DNA of 32,508 nt from Cytophagales bacterium (GTDB lineage Bacteria > Bacteroidota > Bacteroidia > Cytophagales > Cyclobacteriaceae), in the NCBI GenBank assembly GCA_029262955.1, contig JAJCYL010000650.1, positions 1 through 32,508 on the forward strand, in the 5' to 3' direction. Every line of letters starts with the position of its first letter. The stretch's first letter is position 1. The position numbers were made by a program, and so were the translations under genes. Below, piece after piece: positions 9,507 to 18,506 of this stretch. The notes below the pieces were generated by a model. That model was not told the origin of the DNA and made no database searches. It was given only the letters and a program-made list of their open reading frames with translations.

Positions 9507-10592
9507 CTACCTCTTCTTGTCTTCAAATGACGCCTTGATGGAAAATATGTGAGAATAAGGCGATTCCGCTTTATCCCCGATATCAGCCAAAGCATAATCA
9601 ATTTCTATATTGTTCAGTTTAATACCGACACCAAAGTTTGGCTGGTAGGTCCATGATTTTGAACTGTCAAAATCTTTAACTTGCTGAAGCTGACCGATTC
9701 CAAACCTCATGTAAATAAGTTGCTTATAGTCAAATTCTAAACCCAGGTGTGGGTCAAGTGATGCAAAATCTGACCTAATTGGCACATTTCTCTTTCCATC
9801 GAAAGTTATGTCAACATCAAGTGCGGTTAAAAGCCCAAATTTGTTGAATCTAAATAATCTTGAAGCCCCAATTATTGCTCTTGGGAGAGTAATTTCAACA
9901 GAATTTTGAGGTATTTCATTGCCTGTTTGAGTAAAAATATCAGCAACTAATTCAGTATTGTGAGCCCAGGCATTGAATGTACCGGTTATATCTCTAAGCA
10001 TTAACCCAAAGTTCCATTTTTTAACGCTTAATTGCGCCCCAACATCAAGGCCAAATCCCCAGGCATTTGCAAAATTGCCGACGTTTCGATTGATAATCTT
10101 AAAATTGCCGCCCAACCTCAAACCTTTAATTGCTTTAGGTCTATGCGCATAGGAAAATAGAAAAGCATAATCAGCAGCAGAAAAGAATCGTATGTTGTCG
10201 TAATTCAACCGACCATTTGCGTCATATAAAAACCTCGTGTCCGGTATGTCATCGATGGCAAACCGTATTACAGAAATGGCAATGTGATTAAATGAGTCAA
10301 TTGGGGTAGCAAAACTGGCATAATCGAATTTGGCGATCCCCGCGAAATATTCGGCATGCATCAGTGACCCTTGATATTTACTCTTAATATTTAAGAGCCC
10401 GGCCGGGTTCCAGTAACCGGAAGTGACATCATTAACGTTGGCCACTTGTGCATTAGACATCCCTAAAGCCCTGGCATTTACACCAATAGCAAGAAATTCA
10501 TTGCTAAATTTTGGCGTATTATCCTGAGCAAGGCTGCCTGCAAGGGATCCAAAGAATAAAATGAATAAAGTAAGAAACTTAAGAGAGTTCAA
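9507..10592 (-). CDS. PorV/PorQ family outer-membrane beta-barrel protein
   Basis: 361 residues with a signal peptide (LKFLTLFILFFGSLAGSLAQ) and the family's opening motif, EFLAIGVNARALGMSNAQVA followed by SGYWNPAGL, then alternating beta strands of a FadL-like barrel. PorV escorts T9SS cargo from the translocon to the PorU sortase, and PorQ is a related barrel in the attachment complex. The gene immediately precedes the PorU2-like gene, suggesting the two products work as a pair. The start is TTG at 10592: an in-frame stop lies just upstream (10605-10607), the next Met is beyond the signal peptide, and a good promoter ends about 30 bases upstream. Whether it is PorV itself or a paralogue dedicated to PorU2 cannot be decided here. 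Confidence 0.82.
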   Translation of the reverse strand: MNSLKFLTLFILFFGSLAGSLAQDNTPKFSNEFLAIGVNARALGMSNAQVANVNDVTSGYWNPAGLLNIKSKYQGSLMHAEYFAGIAKFDYASFATPIDSFNHIAISVIRFAIDDIPDTRFLYDANGRLNYDNIRFFSAADYAFLFSYAHRPKAIKGLRLGGNFKIINRNVGNFANAWGFGLDVGAQLSVKKWNFGLMLRDITGTFNAWAHNTELVADIFTQTGNEIPQNSVEITLPRAIIGASRLFRFNKFGLLTALDVDITFDGKRNVPIRSDFASLDPHLGLEFDYKQLIYMRFGIGQLQQVKDFDSSKSWTYQPNFGVGIKLNNIEIDYALADIGDKAESPYSHIFSIKASFEDKKR

Positions 10593-10623
10593 TTCAACGC
10601 CTATTTACAACCTCACTGTATAA

Positions 10624-10652
10624 CAAAAGTATTTCCCTAAAATTAGTTCAAA
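10624..10652 (-). promoter_or_regulatory. Bacteroidota-type promoter for the PorV-like/PorU2 operon
   Basis: Read on the minus strand, a TTTG element (10649-10652) is followed 17 bases after its TTG by TACTTTTG (10624-10631), a perfect match to the -7 consensus TAnnTTTG used by the primary sigma factor of this phylum. It sits about 30 bases upstream of the TTG start at 10592, leaving a short leader, and so supports that start choice. Confidence 0.6.
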
Positions 10653-10855
10653 TGTTTGGGCTATTTAAGAGTAACGGCTGTAGTGTTTTCATCTTCTGAC
10701 TGGCAATATAACGCAATAAATATAAAATATACATGAATTAATATAATAATAGTAAGAAAATGAATCAACCGCTAATATTTTTTACTTAGTACTTGGCTAT
10801 GCAAGGTATCTTTCCGTATAAGACCACAAGGACTAATCTTTTAAAGCAATGAACT

Positions 10856-11212
10856 ATGAATGTTGAGAACACACAAGTGCAAATGCGAAAGGGGATTCTC
10901 GAGTTTTGCATATTGCAGATTATTTCGAGAGGGGAGGTTTATGCTTCGGACATGTTAGTCGAATTGACATCCGCAAAGATTATGGTTGTTGAGGGCACTT
11001 TGTATCCATTGTTAACCAGGCTGCGAAAAGCGGAGCTCCTGGACTACAAATGGGTTGAATCTCGGTCTGGACCTCCCAGAAAGTATTATACGCTTACAAA
11101 AAAAGGACATGAATTTCTTGAAAAATTGTCCGAGACATGGAAGGACCTGGTGGCTTCCACAAATAAAATCACAACGAACAAAAAGTCAAAATCTAAAAAG
11201 GCTGTGAAATGA
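10856..11212 (+). CDS. PadR family transcriptional regulator
   Basis: A 118-residue winged-helix protein beginning VQMRKGILEFCILQIISRGEVYASDML, a typical PadR N-terminal helix-turn-helix. It then has the VVEGTLYPLLTRLRKAELL recognition-helix region and the wing SRSGPPRKYYTLTKKG. The C-terminus is a short basic tail (KKSKSKKAVK). Proteins of this type bind DNA as dimers and usually repress the adjacent gene. Its stop overlaps the start of the PspC-domain gene by four bases (ATGA), so the two are translated together. This pairing is common in Bacteroidota and implies that PadR controls its own operon in response to envelope conditions (inference). The 263-base region upstream holds divergent promoters; I could not place the PadR operator with confidence. 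Confidence 0.9.
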   Translation: MNVENTQVQMRKGILEFCILQIISRGEVYASDMLVELTSAKIMVVEGTLYPLLTRLRKAELLDYKWVESRSGPPRKYYTLTKKGHEFLEKLSETWKDLVASTNKITTNKKSKSKKAVK

Positions 11213-13686
11213 AAAAGAATATAAGCATCAATATAAGCGGCATCATTTTTCACATAGAAGAGGATGGGTACAGTAGATTAAACGAATACCTGGAATCAAT
11301 AAATAAGTACTTCTCGTCTTTTGATGATAGCTCTGAGATCATTGCAGACATCGAAGGGAGGATAGCAGAGATATTTCTCGGGAAACTTAAGGACAGTAAT
11401 AGAGAGGTAGTGACTTCTGAGGATGTTGAATCTGTCATTACGACAATGGGTACTGTTGCAGATTTTCAAGCAGTGGAAGAGGAACCAGAAGGACCTTCCC
11501 GGGAAGCAGCAGCTGAAGAGGAAACGTCGACCCATGGGGCCCAAAGGGAAAAACCAAGTCGGTTATATCGTGACATGAAAAGACGAGTGTTAGGTGGAGT
11601 TGCATCAGGTATCGCACATTATTTCAGAATTGATCCACTGTGGATACGGCTTATTATTATCATTCTATTCTTCAATATTTTCCTGGGGTTTGGACTGAGC
11701 GGTCTGATTTTGTTGGGTTACATCATTATGTGGATAGTTGTTCCTGGAACGGATTCCCTTGAAGATGATAAGAAAATTAAAAAAATGTACCGTGACCCTG
11801 AGCACAAAGTTCTTGGCGGAGTGGCCAGTGGACTGGCGGTGTATTTTGGTACTGACATAACAGTCGTCAGGTTGCTGTTTGTGTTGTCCATATTTCTAGG
11901 TGGTAGTGGTTTGATTATTTATATTATCCTTTGGATTATCACTCCGGAGGCTTTGTCAATCACGGAGAAGATGCAGATGCAGGGTGAGCCTGTTACATTG
12001 TCTAACATTGAAAGCAGTGTCAAGGATCGATTGAATGTAAAAGAGGACCAGGATGAAAGTCCGTTGGTGAAGGTTCTGCTTTTACCATTTAGATTGATTG
12101 CAACTTTATTTAAGGCTTTGTCAGAATTATTAGGCCCTGCCATGAAGTTTTTTCTTGAGGCGTTGAGAGTGGTAGTAGCCATAGCTATCATTTTAGCCGG
12201 TTTGGGAATGATCTTTTGTCTGATTGTACTTATGGGAATTTTCTTTGGCATTTTTACTGGCTTCGCTGGATGGGTGACTGTTCATGATCTTCCCTACGAA
12301 GTGTTTTATGGGACAATCCCAACATTTGGGATGATTGCACTTTTCATTTGTGTTTTTGTTCCAGCCCTGGCTATTGGGTTATTAGGATTCACCATTCTGT
12401 TTAAGACCCCCATAACTAATTCGTATGTAGGATGGGCATTATTCGGTTTGTGGATTTTTGGCTTGATCGCAGCTGGATTGACCTTGCCAAATACCATTGC
12501 CGAATTCAGACGATCCGGCGAAGTATCAGTGACCAAGAATTATGATTTGGGAGGTCATCGGGCGATCTTGAAATTGAATGAAGTTGGAATGGATGACTAC
12601 AGTGGCGTGAATCTGACTTTGCGAGGACATCGCGATTCAGTTTTCACACTTGTTACTGATTATGAAGCGAGGGGCAGAAGCAGACAACAGGCTCAGGAAA
12701 ACGCACGAATGGCTGAATATAATGTTAAAAGACAAGATTCAATTTTAACGTTTGACTCGAATATAACTTTCAAAAATGAGGCTTCATTTCGATTTCAGGA
12801 GATTGCGATGGTGTTGTATGTGCCTCAAGGCGAAATCTTTTATATGGAAGATGATCTGGAATATATTTTAAGAAATACGATTCATAGATACGGTTATTCG
12901 GTTCATGACATTGCCGACAATCAATGGATGTTTACGAAGAGTGGACTTGAATGTGTAACCTGTGAAGGAAGACGTTCAAAGCGGGGAAGAACGTATGACA
13001 ATGAGGAGGAGGAAGAGCAGCAATCAAGGAGATCGCCATCAAGAGCGGAAGCTAATTCAAGCGAAATATTGACGTTTGATTTTGAGGATTTCGATGAAAT
13101 AAGCGCCTCAAGTAAGTTCGATATTACCATAACAAAAGGGCGAACATTTGATGTGGAATTATTCGGCAGAGAAAAGGAATTGGACTACGTTCGACTTAAG
13201 CAATACGGTGATGTGCTCGAATTGGATACAAGAGATTGGAAGCTCTTCGGACTAAGCAAGTGGAAACCCATTAGGGTGAAATTGACAATGCCAGAATTAA
13301 GTAAAATCAAACTGTCAGGAGCGTGTAGTGCTGAAGCCGCAGGTTTTTCTGGTGATAGAATAGATATAGATTTATCAGGAGCCTCAGATGCCGATTTAAA
13401 TTTGGACTTTGATGAAATAAATATTGAGCTAAGCGGCTCAGCTGATTTGATTATTGCCGGATCAGCAGATGACCTGATTGTCGACATGTCCGGCACTTCA
13501 TCTCTGAATGCATTATCTCTTGAATCAAAAAATGCAGATGTTACCACCGGAGGTGTGTCCAGTGCCAAAGTATTCGCTACTCGTTTGCTTGAAGTTCAGG
13601 CAAATGGCGCTAGCAGTGTTAAGTATAAGGGAGACCCCAGGTTGGATATTGACGAAGGTCGTGCCAGTTCAGTGACTCGCTATTAG
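11209..13686 (+). CDS. Double PspC-domain membrane protein with C-terminal GIN (DUF2807) head
   Basis: 825 residues. An N-terminal cytosolic region (about 1-110) resembles the helical lead found in such proteins. It is followed by two PspC domains, about 117-180 (RRVLGGVASGIAHYF ... IMWIVVPG) and 197-256 (HKVLGGVASGLAVYFGTD ... ILWIITPE). Several further membrane helices lie between about 290 and 440. After a soluble linker containing an acidic/arginine-rich patch, the C-terminal 200 residues form a GIN/DUF2807 beta-helix with repeated LSGA, LSGS and MSGT turns. PspC is known from the phage-shock envelope stress response; GIN domains are exposed beta-helices of unknown ligand. The overlap with PadR implies stress-linked control. 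Function is inferred from the family only. Confidence 0.85.
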   Translation: MKKNISINISGIIFHIEEDGYSRLNEYLESINKYFSSFDDSSEIIADIEGRIAEIFLGKLKDSNREVVTSEDVESVITTMGTVADFQAVEEEPEGPSREAAAEEETSTHGAQREKPSRLYRDMKRRVLGGVASGIAHYFRIDPLWIRLIIIILFFNIFLGFGLSGLILLGYIIMWIVVPGTDSLEDDKKIKKMYRDPEHKVLGGVASGLAVYFGTDITVVRLLFVLSIFLGGSGLIIYIILWIITPEALSITEKMQMQGEPVTLSNIESSVKDRLNVKEDQDESPLVKVLLLPFRLIATLFKALSELLGPAMKFFLEALRVVVAIAIILAGLGMIFCLIVLMGIFFGIFTGFAGWVTVHDLPYEVFYGTIPTFGMIALFICVFVPALAIGLLGFTILFKTPITNSYVGWALFGLWIFGLIAAGLTLPNTIAEFRRSGEVSVTKNYDLGGHRAILKLNEVGMDDYSGVNLTLRGHRDSVFTLVTDYEARGRSRQQAQENARMAEYNVKRQDSILTFDSNITFKNEASFRFQEIAMVLYVPQGEIFYMEDDLEYILRNTIHRYGYSVHDIADNQWMFTKSGLECVTCEGRRSKRGRTYDNEEEEEQQSRRSPSRAEANSSEILTFDFEDFDEISASSKFDITITKGRTFDVELFGREKELDYVRLKQYGDVLELDTRDWKLFGLSKWKPIRVKLTMPELSKIKLSGACSAEAAGFSGDRIDIDLSGASDADLNLDFDEINIELSGSADLIIAGSADDLIVDMSGTSSLNALSLESKNADVTTGGVSSAKVFATRLLEVQANGASSVKYKGDPRLDIDEGRASSVTRY

Positions 13687-13711
13687 GATCGACTTTTTTT
13701 GAACGCCTAAT

Positions 13712-15175
13712 TTACCCCTTTAAACTCCAACCTTTTCGATACTCTCTCTTTACGAAAGCGTTAGCATCGTCAAAGTTAGTTACCTTCATATTTGGCCCAT
13801 CCCAAAGGAGTTTTATATATCTCCCGGGATAGTCGAATTTGGTTGCGTCCCCCTTTTGAGGTTTACGAACATCATAGCTTCTTATTGCGAGGTTACCCAT
13901 AAGTATGCTTTCTGTAAGCGGGCCTGCCATCTTAAAATCTGAACTTAACTCCAAATTGCCATATCCTGCAATGCAGGCATCAACCCATTGTGTGTAGTGC
14001 CCACTTTCATTACCGTCCGGGACCCTTTCGATTGTCTTAGGAACTGAAACGCCTTTATTGAGAGAAGTGGGTAATAATGAGGGCTTACGACCGTAGGTGT
14101 CACACATCATCTTTCCTTTAGTGCCAATCATGACTACGCCATTTGCGCCTCCACCCATTAACTCATTGGCCCCTAGTTCATCTGGTCTTTCAGGCTGTAT
14201 GCCACCATCCATCCAATGAAGCTTAACTGCTGACTTACCATCTCTTTTTGGGAAATTCATCATTACATGGGAGGAAGGCGGGCAACTTTCCGGGAAATAC
14301 CCTCTCTTAAACTCATCTACATACACACTGCCCACGCTACACTCAACGTCTGTGGGATAGCCCAACTCAAGAACCCTAAAAGGTGGTTCAATGATGTGGC
14401 AGGCCATATCTCCAAGTGCTCCGGTTCCATAATCCCACCAGCCTCGCCAGTTGAAGGGTACCAATTTATTGATATAATCTTTTTTAGGAGCAGTACCTAA
14501 CCATAGGTCCCAATCAAGAGTTTTTGGGACCGTCGCTTTTTGTGTTGGCCATTCTATTCCCTGTGGCCATACTGGTCTGTTGGTCCAGCAGTAAACCGTA
14601 TGTACATCTCCGACTACTCCTGCATTATACCAATCTATTAATTGTCTTACTCCATCGCCTGAGGCACCCTGGTTGCCCATTTGAGTTACTACCTTATATT
14701 TTACGGCAGCCTCAGTCAACATTCTCGCTTCATATATATCGTGAGTCAGGGGTTTTTGAACGTAAACATGCTTACCCATCTGCATGGCTGCCATGGTCTG
14801 AACGGCATGATTGTGATCGGGTGTGGAAACGGAAACAGCATCTATGTTCTCTTTTTCCTTTTCCAGCATTTCTCGATAATCGCGATAATACTTCGCCTTG
14901 GGAAAGGTTTCTATCGAGTCTTTGGCCCTAACATCATCCACATCGCAGAGGAAGGCTATTTTAGCCTTGCTGTTTTTGGCAAATCCGGTGAGGTCGCTTT
15001 TGCCTTTGCCTCCAACTCCAATGCCTGCAATATATAAGGTGTCACTCGGGGCAATGTATCCTTTACCTATTACTGACCGAGGTACAATGGTAAAGGCTGC
15101 TGCTCCAAGACTGACGTTCTTAAGAAAGGCCCTTCTTTTTTCTTTCTGTCCGTGTGAAACGATTTTTTTTGGCAT
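13712..15175 (-). CDS. Tat-exported Gfo/Idh/MocA family oxidoreductase
   Basis: 487 residues with a twin-arginine signal (KEKRRAFLKNVSLGAAAFTI). A Rossmann NAD(P)-binding segment follows (YIAGIGVGGKGKSD, then FLCDVDDVRAKD), then the family's VSTPDHNHAVQ and VQKPLTHDIYEA, where Lys141 matches the catalytic Lys of the usual EKP motif. A long insert with WRGWWDYGTGALGDMACHI is typical of the Bacteroidota subgroup annotated as Gfo/Idh/MocA dehydrogenase with Tat signal. Such proteins oxidise or epimerise sugar derivatives, or act on glycans when exported; the substrate here is unknown. It lies 60 bases downstream of the Tat-exported aminotransferase and may also have its own promoter. Confidence 0.88.
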   Translation of the reverse strand: MPKKIVSHGQKEKRRAFLKNVSLGAAAFTIVPRSVIGKGYIAPSDTLYIAGIGVGGKGKSDLTGFAKNSKAKIAFLCDVDDVRAKDSIETFPKAKYYRDYREMLEKEKENIDAVSVSTPDHNHAVQTMAAMQMGKHVYVQKPLTHDIYEARMLTEAAVKYKVVTQMGNQGASGDGVRQLIDWYNAGVVGDVHTVYCWTNRPVWPQGIEWPTQKATVPKTLDWDLWLGTAPKKDYINKLVPFNWRGWWDYGTGALGDMACHIIEPPFRVLELGYPTDVECSVGSVYVDEFKRGYFPESCPPSSHVMMNFPKRDGKSAVKLHWMDGGIQPERPDELGANELMGGGANGVVMIGTKGKMMCDTYGRKPSLLPTSLNKGVSVPKTIERVPDGNESGHYTQWVDACIAGYGNLELSSDFKMAGPLTESILMGNLAIRSYDVRKPQKGDATKFDYPGRYIKLLWDGPNMKVTNFDDANAFVKREYRKGWSLKG

Positions 15176-15210
15176 GACAATTTATTAATAAGAGTATTGA
15201 TAGGTAAAAA

Positions 15211-15218
15211 CAAACTTA
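15211..15218 (-). promoter_or_regulatory. Candidate -7 promoter element for the Gfo/Idh gene
   Basis: On the minus strand the sequence TAAGTTTG is a perfect TAnnTTTG match, 35 bases upstream of the ATG at 15175. No clear TTG -33 partner is present at the expected distance, so this may be an internal promoter within the aminotransferase-oxidoreductase pair or a chance match. A 10-base palindrome (TTATTAATAA, 15181-15190) lies between it and the start codon. Confidence 0.35.
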
Positions 15219-15235
15219 TGAAAGAATTGGTGCCC

Positions 15236-16357
15236 CTAACTCAGTACTTGTTTTAAAGCACTATTGAACTGTTTCACTTCTTCAACTCTTCCGGTGCTTA
15301 TTCTACACCACTTTGTAAGAGGTGGAAAAGGCCTGCCAATTTGTACTCCCTTGCCCTTCATATCCTTAACAAGGGAAGTGATTTCACGACCACTTTCGAA
15401 AAAGACAAAGTTAGTATGAGTTCTGATATACTTCAGTTTTAGATCATCCAGCGTTTTGTAAATAAGATCCTTGCTAATCTTATTTTGAGCCAGGCTATAC
15501 TTGTAGAATTCAGCATCCTCCATGGCTGCCTTGGCTGCTTCAATGGCCAACATATTGGTGTAGGCGGGGACATTTTCCCTCAATCTATCGGCAATATCTT
15601 TTCGAGCCACCATATAGCCAATTCGCACTCCAGCCAGGCCATAGACCTTAGAGAATGTTTTGCAAACGATGACATTGAGGTCATCCCTGACGAGCTCCAT
15701 CATAGACGGATAGTTAGGCTCTTCGATATAATCGAAATAGGCCTCATCGCAGAATACCAGCGCTTTGCTACTCATTGATTTGCAGAAATCACGTAATTGA
15801 TTACCATCAACGATGGTCCCGGTTGGATTAGATGGATTACATAAGTATATAATTTTGGTATTTGAATTAACCCGCTTAGCCATAGCGTCCAAATCATGCA
15901 CGAGATCGTTATCTAATGGTACCATATGAGCATAGGCCCCAAATTTTTCAGCGTAAGTCATCATGGCTAAGAATGTTGGTGCCCCGGCAATTATCTCTCC
16001 ACCATCACGTGCATAGGTCAATCCGGTGATATTGAGTCCTTCAGTTGAGCCTCCATTGAGCACAATATTCTCTTTAGCTACACCTTCTTTTTTGGCGATC
16101 ATTTCGACGAGATCTCCACTAAAGGCATTAGGATAACGGCAAGCCATGTCGAATCCTTTTACAATCGCTTCCCGAACCGTGGGTGACGGTCCGTATGGAT
16201 TTTCGTTTGAATTAAGTCTAATCAGTCCATTTATCGGTGGGGATGGAACTTCACTGGTGGTGATTGAACCATTAACCGCTTGATAGCCATTAACGATTGC
16301 AAGTGTTCCTGTTAATCCGGCGGCTTTTAGCCATTGGCGTCTGTTGAATTGAGTCAT
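15236..16357 (-). CDS. Tat-exported HisC-like pyridoxal-phosphate aminotransferase
   Basis: 373 residues from ATG 16357. This start puts a twin-arginine signal at the N-terminus (MTQFNRRQWLKAAGLTGTLA). A longer frame extends to 16510 but would overlap the promoter region of the divergent S9 gene and bury the signal. Fold type I aminotransferase features are clear: NENPYGPSP, the GGSTEGLNI phosphate-binding turn, the YLCNPSNPTGT motif, CDEAYFDY with the PLP-binding Asp, and the Schiff-base Lys237 in KTFSKVYGLAG, followed by GVRIGY. The closest known relatives by motif are histidinol-phosphate aminotransferases, but export by Tat argues for a different periplasmic substrate. It is followed after 60 bases by another Tat-signal enzyme. 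Confidence 0.87.
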   Translation of the reverse strand: MTQFNRRQWLKAAGLTGTLAIVNGYQAVNGSITTSEVPSPPINGLIRLNSNENPYGPSPTVREAIVKGFDMACRYPNAFSGDLVEMIAKKEGVAKENIVLNGGSTEGLNITGLTYARDGGEIIAGAPTFLAMMTYAEKFGAYAHMVPLDNDLVHDLDAMAKRVNSNTKIIYLCNPSNPTGTIVDGNQLRDFCKSMSSKALVFCDEAYFDYIEEPNYPSMMELVRDDLNVIVCKTFSKVYGLAGVRIGYMVARKDIADRLRENVPAYTNMLAIEAAKAAMEDAEFYKYSLAQNKISKDLIYKTLDDLKLKYIRTHTNFVFFESGREITSLVKDMKGKGVQIGRPFPPLTKWCRISTGRVEEVKQFNSALKQVLS

Positions 16358-16393
16358 GATGGTGCAATTGCGGTGAAAACTTCGATTTAATAA

Positions 16394-16424
16394 ACAAGTT
16401 AGTGAAGTCAATGCCCTGAGCCAA
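16394..16424 (-). promoter_or_regulatory. Weak candidate promoter for the aminotransferase gene
   Basis: On the minus strand a TTG (16422-16424) is followed after 20 bases by TAACTTGT (16394-16401), an imperfect match to TAnnTTTG, about 37 bases upstream of the ATG at 16357. It is in the right place in the divergent intergenic region, but the match is incomplete. Confidence 0.3.
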
Positions 16425-16497
16425 TAAAAATTTTTTGAGAGGTGGGGTAAATGGCGATTGCCTTGATTTTTTTCAATGAGATGCCTGGGCCGGCATG

Positions 16498-16529
16498 TTG
16501 TCACAGACAAACATTAGATATTATATTTG
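16498..16529 (+). promoter_or_regulatory. Candidate promoter for the S9 peptidase gene
   Basis: TTG (16498-16500), a 21-base spacer, then TATATTTG (16522-16529), a perfect TAnnTTTG -7 element, 23 bases upstream of the ATG at 16553. Its position supports the internal ATG as the true start, since a longer reading frame from 16451 would place the promoter inside the gene. Confidence 0.5.
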
Positions 16530-16552
16530 AAAAGCGATCAATTCCGTTAAAA

Positions 16553-18484
16553 ATGAAATATTCCATTTACATTATCTTATTCATTGGAGTTCTGTCATGC
16601 AGCCAGCCAACCAATGAATCTAATATTCCGGCTGATTTCACAACTTACGAATTGTCTCAATTTTATGAGAATGAAAAGATTCTAGGGGGGGATTTTTCAA
16701 CAGATGATAAAAATCTACTGATAACCAGTAAGAAAACTGGCATATATAATGTTTTTGGAATTGCGGTTGATGGCTCTGGTATCACACAACTGACAACTTC
16801 TGAAGTGGAGTCTTACTTTGCAGTGGGCTATTTCCCCAATGATTCAAGGATACTTTATTCGAGTGATCAGGGAGGTAATGAAAACAATCACTTATTTGTG
16901 TTCGGGGAGGGTAGGACAAAAGATATTACACCTCAGGAGGGGTCGAAAAATCATTTCTTCGGTTGGAGTAGAGATGATAAGAGCTTGTACATCAGGTCAA
17001 ATGGCAGAGACAGCCGCTTCTTCGACCTGAATAAGCTTACGATAAGTCAGTTAAATGATGAAGTTATTATTGGTGAAACACTTTATCAGAATAACAATGG
17101 ATTTAGCATGGGTGCTATCTCAGCCAATGAAAGGTTTGTTGCGCTTGTAGAAAATATCACAACAAGCGTAAGCAATATGCATATTTACGATCGTGACTCA
17201 CAGAAATTTGCCAAAATATCTCAGGGGGAAGATGATAGTTCAGAATTTCCACAATATTTCAGTAATGATAGTATGGAGCTTTATTATCTAACGAATGAAG
17301 GGTCTGAATTCACCTATTTGATGAAATATAACCCCGAGAGTGAAGAACGGGTTAAGGTTTATGAAACAAACTGGGACGTCATGTATGCTTTTCATTCCTA
17401 TAATGAGAAGTATAGAGTAGTTGGTGTCAATGAAGAAGCCAGAACAGCCATACATATTTTTGAGTTATCAACCGGTAAGGAAGTGGCTTTGCCTGAAATT
17501 GACGGGGGTGATATTATTTCGGCTAGCATATCCAGAAGTGAAAAACTCATTCGTCTGACCGTAGGCTCAGCAAAATCATCCAATAATTTGTATGTATATA
17601 ATTTTGAGACTGGTGAGCTCAGGCAACTAACAAATACATTAAATCCTGAAATCAATTCTGATCATTTGGTGGAAGCTCAGGCTGTTAGATTCAAATCATT
17701 TGATGGAACTGAAATTCCCGCCATCTATTATCAGCCTCATCTAGCTTCTTCTAAAAATAGAGTGCCTGGCCTTATTTGGGTTCATGGAGGTCCGGGAGGT
17801 CAGTCCAGAAGAACCTATTTTGAATTGATACAGTACCTGGTAAATGAAGGGTACGCCATTTTAGCGGTGAATAACAGAGGGAGTAGCGGATATGGAAAAT
17901 CTTTCAATAGGATGGACGACCTCAAGCATGGTGAAGGTGACTTGCAAGATTGTGTGGAAGGGAAGAAATTTTTCGAATCGACCGGAGTAGTTGATATGGA
18001 GAAAGTGGGCATTATTGGGGGTTCATACGGTGGTTATATGGTGATGGCTGCTTTGGCATTTCAGCCGGAGGAGTTTGATGTTGGCGTCAATATTTTTGGA
18101 GTTACCAATTGGCTTCGTACACTCAAATCTGTTCCGCCTCATTGGGAATCTTTTAGGAAGGCGCTTTACGAAGAATTAGGTGATCCGGGGACAGAGGACT
18201 CCGTTAGATTAATAAAGATTAGCCCTCTTTTTCATGCAAGCAATGTCACAAAACCTTTAATGGTCCTTCAAGGTGCTAATGATGTCAGGGTACTTCAGGT
18301 GGAATCAGATGAGATTGTGGAAGCGGTGAGGGCTAATGGTGTCCCAGTCGAATATGTGATTTTCGATGACGAAGGGCATGGTTTTAGAAAGAAAGAAAAC
18401 GAACTTGAAGGGTATGGAAAGATTAGGGAGTTTTTGGATAAATACTTGAAAGGGATTGCAAAGGACGTTGAACAAACTGATTAA
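16553..18484 (+). CDS. S9 family prolyl-oligopeptidase-type lipoprotein
   Basis: 643 residues from ATG 16553, where a lipoprotein signal begins (MKYSIYIILFIGVLSC, lipobox VLSC). A frame open from 16451 is rejected as the start because it lacks a signal peptide in front and covers the promoter. Residues of about 40-390 form a TolB/WD-like beta-propeller. The C-terminal alpha/beta-hydrolase has the S9 catalytic triad: Ser491 in GGSYGGY, Asp577 in GANDVRV and His609 in DEGHGF, plus the oxyanion segment WVHGGPGGQ. Family members cleave short peptides, often after proline. The lipid anchor suggests action in the periplasm or at the cell surface, complementing the secreted M20 peptidase. It is convergent with the DoxX gene, 22 bases apart. 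Confidence 0.9.
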   Translation: MKYSIYIILFIGVLSCSQPTNESNIPADFTTYELSQFYENEKILGGDFSTDDKNLLITSKKTGIYNVFGIAVDGSGITQLTTSEVESYFAVGYFPNDSRILYSSDQGGNENNHLFVFGEGRTKDITPQEGSKNHFFGWSRDDKSLYIRSNGRDSRFFDLNKLTISQLNDEVIIGETLYQNNNGFSMGAISANERFVALVENITTSVSNMHIYDRDSQKFAKISQGEDDSSEFPQYFSNDSMELYYLTNEGSEFTYLMKYNPESEERVKVYETNWDVMYAFHSYNEKYRVVGVNEEARTAIHIFELSTGKEVALPEIDGGDIISASISRSEKLIRLTVGSAKSSNNLYVYNFETGELRQLTNTLNPEINSDHLVEAQAVRFKSFDGTEIPAIYYQPHLASSKNRVPGLIWVHGGPGGQSRRTYFELIQYLVNEGYAILAVNNRGSSGYGKSFNRMDDLKHGEGDLQDCVEGKKFFESTGVVDMEKVGIIGGSYGGYMVMAALAFQPEEFDVGVNIFGVTNWLRTLKSVPPHWESFRKALYEELGDPGTEDSVRLIKISPLFHASNVTKPLMVLQGANDVRVLQVESDEIVEAVRANGVPVEYVIFDDEGHGFRKKENELEGYGKIREFLDKYLKGIAKDVEQTD

Positions 18485-18506
18485 AATAATGACCAATACT
18501 CATAAC

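Noticed and set aside
13684..13711. Terminator after the PspC-GIN gene, suggested by the CTTTTTTT run
   Set aside because: No stem-loop precedes the T-run within the 25-base convergent gap.
14267..15188. Several forward frames of 77-135 residues within the Gfo/Idh gene
   Set aside because: All are antisense to a clear Gfo/Idh/MocA protein and overlap one another in different frames.
16358..16552. N-terminal extensions of both the aminotransferase (to 16510) and the S9 peptidase (to 16451)
   Set aside because: The extensions overlap each other divergently, carry no signal peptide in front, and cover the promoter. The internal ATGs place a Tat signal and a lipobox exactly at the N-termini.
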